Assembly (NCBI GenBank): GCA_013362295.1
Contig: JABFWJ010000040.1
Span: forward strand, 1-19,419
Direction: 5' to 3'
Origin: Thermoleophilia bacterium
GTDB taxonomy: Bacteria; Actinomycetota; Thermoleophilia; Gaiellales; Gaiellaceae
DNA: 19,419 nucleotides
Of this stretch, positions 14,781 to 19,419 are shown one piece after another (within the stretch, counting starts at the first letter, position 1; the number at the start of each line of letters is the position of its first letter). The notes beneath the pieces are model-generated. The model was given only the letters and a program-made list of their open reading frames with translations. It did not search any database and was not told the origin of the DNA. The translations under genes were made by a program, and so were the position numbers.

Positions 14781-14806
14781 GACGATCGGATCGGACGGAG
14801 TAGGCT
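14779..14806 (+). promoter_or_regulatory. Probable leaderless promoter of the M29 aminopeptidase gene
   Basis: TAGACG (14779-14784), a 16-base spacer and TAGGCT (14801-14806) lie nine bases before the GTG start at 14816, the same -10 to start distance as at mihF. The -35 box overlaps the candidate minus-strand -10 box of pyrR by two bases, so the divergent promoters may interfere with each other. Confidence 0.45.
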
Positions 14807-14815
14807 CACGGCGCG

Positions 14816-16000
14816 GTGGACGAGGAAACGCTCGAGCGTTATGCGCGGTTGATCGTCGAGGTGGGCGCGAACGTCCAGCCCGGTCAGACCGTCTGGATCG
14901 TCGCCGAGCCGCGCGCGGCACCGCTCGTGCGGCTCGTGGCCGCCGGGGCCTACGCACGCGGCGCGCGCTTCGTCGACGCGTGGTACTTCGACCCGTTCGT
15001 GAAGCGGATCCGGCTGGAGACCCTCGACTTCGTTCCTCCGTGGTACGGCAAGCGGCTCCGCCAGCTCGGGGAGGGCCACGGCGTGCGGATCTCGATCACG
15101 CCGCATGTGCCACCGGGTTTGCTCGACGGCATCGATCCCGCGCGCGCCGGCCGGGACGCGCTCCCCGCTCACAAGGAGAACTTCGACGTGATCAACGCCC
15201 GCACGACGAACTGGACGGTCGTGCCGTGGCCCGTGCCGGAATGGGCCCGGCTCGTCCACCCCGATCTCGACGACGAGGCGGCGACCGCGAAGCTGTGGGA
15301 GGAGCTGCTCTACGTGCTGCGACTGGACGAGGACGACCCGGCCGCTGCATGGCACGCACGGCTGGCGCAGCTGCACGAGGCCGGCCTGCGCGTCGATTCC
15401 CACCGCTTCGCTGCCTTGCGGTTCGACGGGCCGGGCACCGAGCTCACGGTCGGGCTGCTCCCGACGTCGCGGTTTGCCGCGGAGACGCCCGGGATGCAGA
15501 CGATCGACGGCGTCGTGCATGCGCCGAACCTGCCGACCGAGGAAATCGCCTCGGCCCCGGATCCGCAGCGCGTCGACGGTGTCGTCACGGCGACGAAGCC
15601 GCTCGACGTCGCAGGAACCGTCGTCCGCGACCTGCGTGTGCGCTTCGAGGGCGGCCGCGCGGTCGAGATCGAGGGCGAAGGTGCGGAGGCGCTGCGCGGC
15701 CGCGTCGCGAAGGACGAAGGCGCCGCCCGCCTCGGCGAGGTGGCGCTCGTCGACAGCGAGGGCCGCATCGGCAAGACCGGCAGAGTGTTCTTCAACACGC
15801 TGCTCGACGAGAACGCCGCAAGTCACCTCGCGCTCGGCAACGCGTACGCGATTTCGGTCGGAGAAGCGGATCGCGAGAAGATCAACAAGAGCGCGATCCA
15901 CATCGACTTCATGATCGGGAGCGACGACGTCGCCGTTACCGGGATCACCCGCGACGGGAGTCAGGTTCCGGTGTTGCGCGGAGGCAGCTGGCAGGTCTGA
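14816..16000 (+). CDS. Leucyl aminopeptidase, M29 family (thermophilic aminopeptidase type)
   Basis: M29 enzymes are metal-dependent cytosolic aminopeptidases that release N-terminal residues from peptides. The 394-residue protein has the expected order: an N-terminal domain (LERYARLIVEVGANVQPGQ), NLPTEEIASAP with a metal-ligand Glu, GVVTATKPL, TGRVFFNTLLDENAASHLALG with Glu and His ligands, and IHIDFMIGSDDV with the last His and Asp. The length fits the family (about 400). No signal peptide is present. The start is GTG at 14816, directly after a likely promoter. This is the only plus-strand gene; it diverges from pyrR and converges on rnz. Confidence 0.95.
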   Translation: MDEETLERYARLIVEVGANVQPGQTVWIVAEPRAAPLVRLVAAGAYARGARFVDAWYFDPFVKRIRLETLDFVPPWYGKRLRQLGEGHGVRISITPHVPPGLLDGIDPARAGRDALPAHKENFDVINARTTNWTVVPWPVPEWARLVHPDLDDEAATAKLWEELLYVLRLDEDDPAAAWHARLAQLHEAGLRVDSHRFAALRFDGPGTELTVGLLPTSRFAAETPGMQTIDGVVHAPNLPTEEIASAPDPQRVDGVVTATKPLDVAGTVVRDLRVRFEGGRAVEIEGEGAEALRGRVAKDEGAARLGEVALVDSEGRIGKTGRVFFNTLLDENAASHLALGNAYAISVGEADREKINKSAIHIDFMIGSDDVAVTGITRDGSQVPVLRGGSWQV

Positions 16001-16010
16001 TGGCGCACAG

Positions 16011-16164
16011 GCGCGACGGCGTCAAGCGCTGCAAACCGAAGAGCTCGAATCTGGTTCGCAGGCGCGACCGCGTCAAGCGCTGAAAACCGAAGAGCTCGAA
16101 TCTGGTTCGCTCGCGCGACCGCCGTCAAGCGCTGAAAACCGAAGAGCTCGAATCTGGTTCGCTT
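16011..16164. repeat. Three tandem copies of a 51-52 bp intergenic repeat
   Basis: The units begin at 16011, 16062 and 16113. Each contains GCGCGAC, then GTCAAGCGCTG, then AAACCGAAGAGCTCGAATC and TGGTTCG. Copies 1 and 2 are 51 bases long; copy 3 has one extra C and is 52. Copies 2 and 3 are nearly identical and copy 1 differs at few positions. There are no spacers, so it is not a CRISPR array. Copy 3 overlaps the 3' end of rnz; the remaining gap between the M29 gene and rnz (16001-16124) holds nothing else. Confidence 0.9.
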
Positions 16165-17144
16165 CGCGAATCAGATTCGGGGTCCCGGGCGCGTGTCGGC
16201 CGCGCGGCGCGGCGGATCAGCGCCGGCTCGCCGCGCTCGGCGAACGGGATCTCGATCACGTCGAAGTCCTTCGGGACGACCGTCGCTTCGAACACCTCGC
16301 GCGCCTCACGCACAAGCTCCGGGCCGAAGTAGCGCGTCGAGATATGCGTGAGCGCGAGCATGCGCACCCCGGCGTCGCGTGCGATCTCGGCCGCCTGCAC
16401 TGCGGTCGAGTGCAGCGTGTCCGCGGCCCGGTCGCGCTCGTCCTCGAGGAACGTCGCCTCGTGGATCAGCAGATCGGCGCCCTCCGAGAGGACGCGCACC
16501 GTCTCGACCGGCGCGGTGTCGCCCGGCAACACGATCCGCCGTCCGGGCCGCGGCGCGCCGACGACGGCGTCGGGAGTCAGGACACGCCCGTCGTCGAACG
16601 TGATCGACTCGCCGCGCTGGAGCGCGCCGCGCTCCGGCCCGAAAGGGATCCCGAGCGCGTCCGCGGCCGACGCGTCGAACTCGCCGGGGCGCTCGTGCTC
16701 CGCGAGCACGTAGCCGACCGCCGAGACGCCGTGGTGCACCGGAAAGACGAGGATCCGGTAGCCGTCGCGCTCGAGCGCCTCGCCCGGCCGGAGCTCCTCG
16801 AGCCGGACCTCGTAGCTGAGCTTCCCGACGATGCGCCCCAGGCTCCGGTAGAGCTCGACCAGCCCCGGCGGCCCGTAGACGGTCAGCGGCGGCTCGCGCT
16901 GGCGGAGCGAGAACGTCTTCAGCATCCCCGGCAGGCCGAGGTAGTGGTCGGCGTGGAAATGCGTGAGGAAGATCTCCTCCAGGTCGGGCAGGCCGAGCGT
17001 CGAGCGCATCAGCTGGCGCTGGGTGCCTTCCGCGCAGTCGAAGAGGAGGCGGTCGCCCCCGCGCCGCACGAGCAGCGCCGCCGGCGCACGCTGCGCCGTC
17101 GGCGCGCTCGCGGAGGTCCCGAGGAAGACGACGTCGAGGTCCAT
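16125..17144 (-). CDS. rnz: Ribonuclease Z (tRNase Z), C-terminus built from intergenic repeat
   Basis: RNase Z cuts the 3' trailer from tRNA precursors. The metallo-beta-lactamase fold is clear: VVFLGTSASAPT at the N-terminus, the zinc motif THFHADHYLGLPG (H62, H64, D66, H67), VVGAPRPGRRIVLPGDT, LLIHEATF and ALTHISTRY. The core would end near the RRAARPTRARDPE segment, at a normal length of about 320 residues. The last 16 residues, SDSRSEPDSSSSVFSA, are encoded entirely by the GAATC hairpin and the third tandem repeat, which also supplies the stop. The ATG at 17144-17142 has no clear Shine-Dalgarno sequence. The gene lies 33 bases downstream of vapC and could be co-transcribed with it. Confidence 0.95.
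   Translation of the reverse strand: MDLDVVFLGTSASAPTAQRAPAALLVRRGGDRLLFDCAEGTQRQLMRSTLGLPDLEEIFLTHFHADHYLGLPGMLKTFSLRQREPPLTVYGPPGLVELYRSLGRIVGKLSYEVRLEELRPGEALERDGYRILVFPVHHGVSAVGYVLAEHERPGEFDASAADALGIPFGPERGALQRGESITFDDGRVLTPDAVVGAPRPGRRIVLPGDTAPVETVRVLSEGADLLIHEATFLEDERDRAADTLHSTAVQAAEIARDAGVRMLALTHISTRYFGPELVREAREVFEATVVPKDFDVIEIPFAERGEPALIRRAARPTRARDPESDSRSEPDSSSSVFSA
16149..16179. repeat. Long GAATC-type hairpin at convergent gene ends
   Basis: Arms 16149-16162 and 16166-16179 form a 14-bp stem with one G-U pair in plus-strand RNA and a three-base loop. The arms read CGAATCTGGTTCGC and GCGAATCAGATTCG, the same core as the two hairpins near rpoZ. No T-run follows. It could stop, process or protect the aminopeptidase transcript. 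It also lies inside the rnz reading frame. Confidence 0.8.
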
Positions 17145-17145
17145 G

Positions 17146-17167
17146 CCGCTGCCTAGTGTCGCAGCGG
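17146..17167. repeat. Inverted repeat before rnz
   Basis: CCGCTGC (17146-17152) and GCAGCGG (17161-17167) form a 7-bp stem with an eight-base loop directly upstream of the rnz start codon. There is no T-run. It could affect rnz translation or separate it from vapC; it may also be incidental in high-GC DNA. Confidence 0.4.
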
Positions 17168-17177
17168 AAGCCGACCG

Positions 17178-17588
17178 TCAGACGGAGACGATCTCGATCA
17201 GATCCTCGAGCCCCGAAAAGTCATGCGGGTTTCGGGTGTAGAGAGGTAGGCGTGTGCCGAGCGCCGTGGCGGCGATGAGCAGATCGAGGACACGCGGTCC
17301 GCGCGCCTTCCGACCGAGCGCGAGCACGGAGGCAAAGATCGGTCCGTAAGCGCGCGCCATGCTGCCGTCGAACGGGATCGCCTCGAATCGCGACTCGACT
17401 TGCTGCAGGCGAGCCTGCCGACGAGCTCGCTCGGCGGGATCCTCGGTGGCATGTGGCCCCGCCGTCAGCTCGGTCAGGGTGACTGCAGAGATCGCGACGA
17501 ACGCAGGAAGGTCGGCCGGCGGGATCCGGGCGAGGTCAATGACAACCGACGTGTCCAGAAGGCCGCGCTCGTGCCGTGGGCTCCTCAG
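17178..17588 (-). CDS. vapC: VapC-type PIN-domain toxin (ribonuclease), CTG start
   Basis: PIN-domain toxins of this kind cleave RNA with a metal-bound acidic cluster. The frame reads LLDTSVVIDLARI, then AVTLTELTAG, RVLDLLIAATALGTRLPLYTRNPHDFSGL, and ends at the TGA 17180-17178. The catalytic acids are D12, E40, D102 and D123 if counting begins at the CTG 17588-17586. The length of 136 residues is normal for VapC. The frame has no ATG, GTG or TTG before 17360, which is downstream of two catalytic residues. The CTG chosen overlaps the antitoxin stop as CTGA and has GGAG eight bases upstream; a second CTG stands directly before D12. Alternatively the gene has lost its start. Its antitoxin lies immediately upstream. 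Confidence 0.85.
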   Translation of the reverse strand: MRSPRHERGLLDTSVVIDLARIPPADLPAFVAISAVTLTELTAGPHATEDPAERARRQARLQQVESRFEAIPFDGSMARAYGPIFASVLALGRKARGPRVLDLLIAATALGTRLPLYTRNPHDFSGLEDLIEIVSV

Positions 17589-17836
17589 GCTCGAGGCTCC
17601 GGGTCGAGGCCGAGACGTGCGTCGACGTCGGACCGGAAGCGCTCGAAGTCGATCGCAGGTCCGGCGGCAGCTGCTGCCACAGCCTCGTCCGCGCTGACGA
17701 ATGTCGCTCGCCGATGCGGCACGAGGTCTGCAACCGGTACACCGTTTCGCGTCACGACAAAGGACTCACCGCGGTCGAGCGCGCGCATGATCGCGCCGCT
17801 GTCGTTTCGAAGCTCCCGCTGAGTGATGCTCCGCAT
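17585..17836 (-). CDS. vapB: Phd/YefM-type antitoxin (VapB partner)
   Basis: The 83-residue product starts MRSITQRELRNDSGAIMRALDRGESFVVTRNGVPVADLVP, the DNA-binding and dimerisation domain of the Phd/YefM fold, and continues with an Ala-rich, acidic tail (DFERFRSDVDARLGLD) of the kind that wraps and blocks a PIN toxin. By sequence it belongs with Phd/YefM antitoxins, which are often paired with VapC toxins. The ATG at 17836-17834 has a good GGGAG five bases upstream. An earlier in-frame GTG at 17863 lies in the operator palindrome and is rejected. The stop overlaps the proposed vapC CTG. Confidence 0.9.
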   Translation of the reverse strand: MRSITQRELRNDSGAIMRALDRGESFVVTRNGVPVADLVPHRRATFVSADEAVAAAAAGPAIDFERFRSDVDARLGLDPEPRA

Positions 17837-17851
17837 CGTGGCTCCCGCGCC

Positions 17852-17870
17852 AATGTAGCACACGTGCTAC
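17852..17870 (-). promoter_or_regulatory. Operator palindrome and candidate -10 box of vapBC
   Basis: GTAGCAC-AC-GTGCTAC (17855-17870) is a perfect 7-bp inverted repeat with a two-base centre, 18 bases upstream of the antitoxin ATG. On the minus strand it overlaps TACATT (17857-17852), a TANNNT box. The layout fits autorepression by the antitoxin or the complex. The -35 box is not clear, and the start site implied would be close to the Shine-Dalgarno sequence. Confidence 0.6.
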
Positions 17871-17883
17871 GCAGCGCGACAGC

Positions 17884-18123
17884 CTACGGCAGGACGAGCT
17901 TCTGGCCGACGCGCACGTCGGCGCCTTGCAGGTGGTTCGCGCGCTCGATCCGCCAGATCGCATCGCGGACGTCGCCGGCGTAGTGCCGCTGCGCGATCGA
18001 CCAGAGCGTCTCGTACGGGCGGACCGTCACGACCTGCTTCGCGCCGTGCGCAGTGGACGAACGCGCCAGAGCGCTCCAGGCGAGCACGGCTATCCCGACG
18101 ATGAGGAGAATCCTGACGAACAT
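17884..18123 (-). CDS. Small membrane-anchored LysM protein, SOS-controlled (YneA/ChiZ type)
   Basis: The 79-residue product has one N-terminal hydrophobic segment (VRILLIVGIAVLAWSALA, residues 3-20) acting as an uncleaved anchor or signal, a short linker, and one C-terminal LysM domain (VVTVRPYETLWSIAQRHY to GQKLVLP) that would bind peptidoglycan. The same architecture and size are seen in SOS-induced cell-division inhibitors: YneA of B. subtilis, DivS of Corynebacterium and Rv2719c (ChiZ) of Mycobacterium. The promoter carries two perfect LexA boxes, which strongly supports that role. In those genera the gene often sits beside lexA; no lexA is in this window. Its ATG at 18123-18121 lies nine bases after the -10 box, so the messenger is probably leaderless. 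Confidence 0.9.
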   Translation of the reverse strand: MFVRILLIVGIAVLAWSALARSSTAHGAKQVVTVRPYETLWSIAQRHYAGDVRDAIWRIERANHLQGADVRVGQKLVLP

Positions 18124-18130
18124 GTGTTCG
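18117..18130. promoter_or_regulatory. LexA (SOS) box 2, across the start codon
   Basis: On the plus strand CGAAC-ATGT-GTTCG is a second perfect match. It covers the transcription start region and the ATG itself (18123-18121). Its centre is 23 bp from that of box 1, close to two helical turns, so two LexA dimers could lie on a similar face of the DNA. Confidence 0.82.
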
Positions 18131-18132
18131 CC

Positions 18133-18162
18133 ACTCTAGCGAACGCGTGTTCGTGTTGTCAA
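18133..18162 (-). promoter_or_regulatory. Strong promoter of the LysM gene, probably leaderless
   Basis: A perfect TTGACA (18162-18157), an 18-base spacer and TAGAGT (18138-18133) stand nine bases before the ATG. The -35 box overlaps the stop codon of the phosphoesterase gene. This is the best promoter in the window. Confidence 0.75.
18140..18153. promoter_or_regulatory. LexA (SOS) box 1, between -35 and -10
   Basis: On the plus strand CGAAC-GCGT-GTTCG is a perfect match to the Gram-positive LexA consensus CGAAC-N4-GTTCG. It lies within the promoter spacer, so bound LexA would block RNA polymerase. Confidence 0.85.
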
Positions 18163-18650
18163 GGGCCGAGCGTGACGAGCTCGGGTGTCAGCTCGCCGCC
18201 CGCGGCGACGAGCTCGAGCATCGTCCGTGCCGGCGAGCGGCGACGCTCGGTCGGGGAGCCCGGGTTGAGGATCCACACCTCCCCGTGCCGCACGGCCTCC
18301 GCACTGTGCGTATGGCCGTAGACGACCGCGGCGCAGCCCGGGAACCGCGCAGCGAGCCGCTCCTCGCGGCCCTGGCGCGGGCCCGGGATGTGCAGCATCC
18401 CGATGCGCACGCCCCCCGCCTCCACGACGCGCGACCTCGGCAGCAGGGTACGGAGCTCCGGCTCGTCCATGTTCCCGCACACGCCCTCCACCGGTGGCCC
18501 CAGCGAGCGAAGCTCGTCGAGGAACGCGGCGCCGGTGATGTCGCCCGCATGCAGGATCAGATCCGCCGCGACGAGCCGTCCGAGGCATTCGGCGGGCAGG
18601 ACCCGCGCGCCTCTCGGTATGTGCGTGTCGGAGATGACCGCGATGCGCAG
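18159..18650 (-). CDS. YfcE/MJ0936-type metallophosphoesterase, CTG start
   Basis: Small calcineurin-like phosphodiesterases of this family hydrolyse phosphodiester bonds with two metal ions; the natural substrate is unknown. Read from the CTG at 18650-18648 the protein has 163 residues with all family motifs: VISDTH (D8, H10), LHAGD (D37), CGNMDE (N60), MLHIPGP and VYGHTHSAEAV, ending NPGSPTERR and TLELVAAGGE-like strands. The first canonical start, a GTG at 18491, would remove the first two metal motifs, so the CTG is needed for a working enzyme. The CTG lies one base after the stop of the upstream gene, with GAGGA nine bases upstream. The stop overlaps the -35 box of the LysM promoter. Confidence 0.88.
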   Translation of the reverse strand: MRIAVISDTHIPRGARVLPAECLGRLVAADLILHAGDITGAAFLDELRSLGPPVEGVCGNMDEPELRTLLPRSRVVEAGGVRIGMLHIPGPRQGREERLAARFPGCAAVVYGHTHSAEAVRHGEVWILNPGSPTERRRSPARTMLELVAAGGELTPELVTLGP

Positions 18651-18651
18651 G

Positions 18652-19419
18652 CTAGTGCTTCCTCGACGGCGCCTTTGTCCGCCTGGCCTTCGGCTTGCCG
18701 ACGGTGAACGACTTCGAGACGAGCGTCGTGCTCCGGAGCGGGTTCGTGACGGCCCGCAGCGTGATGCTGAACCGGTAGTAGCCGACCGCCAGCCGCTTCG
18801 AGAACCGGAAGTGGAGACCCGGCCGGAAGTTCGCGCGGGCCCTCCCGCTCAGCGTGGCGACGATCTTCGCCGTGCTGGGGACGATCTTCACCCCGGCCTT
18901 GGCCGGTGCGCGCACCTTGAGGAGGGTCGCCTTGTAGGTCGTCGTCTCGGCCGCGGTCAGGCTCGTCCAGGTGCCGGTCGGCCGGGTCCGCTTGTCGACC
19001 GGCTGCGACCCCGGCGCGGTGCCCGGCCCACCGAAGATGCCGACCGCGCCGATCACGTGCGTCGTATGCCGCCAGGCCTGCGGAACGCCGGGGACGCCGC
19101 CCTGACAGTTGCCGCGGGCCGAGGCGATCTTGTCCTTCATCGCCTGGTAGGACTGCTTCCTCGCGAAGCCGGCGAACAGGCTCCCCGACTGGAACCCGTT
19201 GGAGATCAGGGTGTCGTCGATCAGCGGGAACCAGAGCACCGTGTTGACGGCCGGGTCGCAGGCGCCGATCTCGGCCAGCTCCACCTGGTGGGCCGACTGC
19301 TCGGCCTCGCTGATCGGTGCGACGTTCTCGGGCGTCCCGTCGTAGGGACCCTCGTCGGCGGTCACGACGGTCTGCTCGCCGGCCTCGTCGAGGTTGATCG
19401 GCAGCCGCTGCGGCGCTTC
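18652..19419 (-). CDS. C-terminal part of a large secreted protein, probably glycoside-hydrolase-like (cut by window edge)
   Basis: The frame is open to the right edge and ends at TAG 18654-18652; about 255 residues are visible. The first part contains DPAVNTVLWFPLIDD, SNGFQSGSLFAG and KQSYQAMKDKIAS, resembling the end of a TIM-barrel glycosidase domain, where a W/F-rich strand is followed by the final helix. From about 19000 onward in transcription order comes a beta-rich region (KATLLKVRAPAKAGVKIVP, GYYRFSITLRAVTNP) like an immunoglobulin-type surface domain, then a very basic tail (KPKARRTKAPSRKH). The catalytic part and any signal peptide lie outside the window, so enzyme class and export are inference. 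A GTG at 19365 is internal. Its stop is coupled to the phosphoesterase start. Confidence 0.7.
   Translation of the reverse strand, partial: EAPQRLPINLDEAGEQTVVTADEGPYDGTPENVAPISEAEQSAHQVELAEIGACDPAVNTVLWFPLIDDTLISNGFQSGSLFAGFARKQSYQAMKDKIASARGNCQGGVPGVPQAWRHTTHVIGAVGIFGGPGTAPGSQPVDKRTRPTGTWTSLTAAETTTYKATLLKVRAPAKAGVKIVPSTAKIVATLSGRARANFRPGLHFRFSKRLAVGYYRFSITLRAVTNPLRSTTLVSKSFTVGKPKARRTKAPSRKH

Noticed and set aside
16011..16164. CRISPR array
   Set aside because: The three repeats are directly adjacent without spacers, and no cas genes are present.
17837..17863. Earlier GTG start for the antitoxin
   Set aside because: It lies inside the palindromic operator and adds MCYIGAGAT, which is not part of the family; the ATG at 17836 has a proper Shine-Dalgarno sequence.

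Overview
The window is high-GC DNA with short intergenic gaps, almost every gene on the minus strand and many 1-4 nt stop/start overlaps. The actinobacterial integration host factor mIHF, the run mihF-gmk-rpoZ-coaBC, a PyrR-controlled pyrimidine operon and SOS boxes of the CGAAC-N4-GTTCG type point to Actinomycetota. By inference a deep-branching class such as Thermoleophilia fits best, but I cannot confirm the taxon from sequence alone.

Layout in minus-strand transcription order, from the right edge. (1) 19419-18159: the 3' end of a secreted, probably glycoside-hydrolase-like protein, then a YfcE-type phosphoesterase whose start appears to be CTG. (2) 18162-17884: a strong promoter carrying two perfect LexA/SOS boxes drives a tiny membrane-anchored LysM protein of the YneA/ChiZ type. 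(3) 17870-16125: a vapBC-type toxin-antitoxin pair with its own palindromic operator, then tRNase Z (rnz), whose C-terminus is encoded by an intergenic repeat. (4) 16000-16180: convergent gene ends with three 51-52 bp tandem repeats and a long hairpin. The only plus-strand gene, an M29 aminopeptidase (14816-16000), ends here.

(5) 14780-6378: the de novo pyrimidine operon pyrR-pyrB-pyrC-carA-carB-pyrK-pyrD, with every junction overlapping. Its leader carries a PyrR-binding hairpin that buries the pyrR Shine-Dalgarno sequence, so UMP/PyrR probably represses translation. The operon supplies steps from carbamoyl phosphate to orotate; pyrE and pyrF are not here. CarB is about 90 residues short because most of its helical oligomerisation domain is absent.

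(6) 6362-2457: mihF-gmk-rpoZ-[hairpin repeats]-coaBC-nucleotidyltransferase-TPR-dtd, starting at a likely leaderless promoter and ending at an intrinsic terminator. (7) 2436-1: rimP-nusA-ylxR-infB, the standard transcription/translation factor operon, running off the left edge. NusA has an unusual C-terminal CCCH cysteine/histidine module and an acidic, His-rich tail.

The points most worth a second look are the double SOS box on the LysM gene, the compact CarB, the SD-sequestering PyrR hairpin, the dispersed GAATC-hairpin repeat that has become coding in rnz, the NusA tail, and a recurrent lack of ATG/GTG/TTG at stop-start junctions (ylxR, vapC, the phosphoesterase and perhaps the nucleotidyltransferase). 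The stretches of 100 bases or more without a gene are 5076-5191 and 16001-16124; both are filled by hairpin repeats. No tRNA, rRNA, CRISPR array or insertion sequence was seen.
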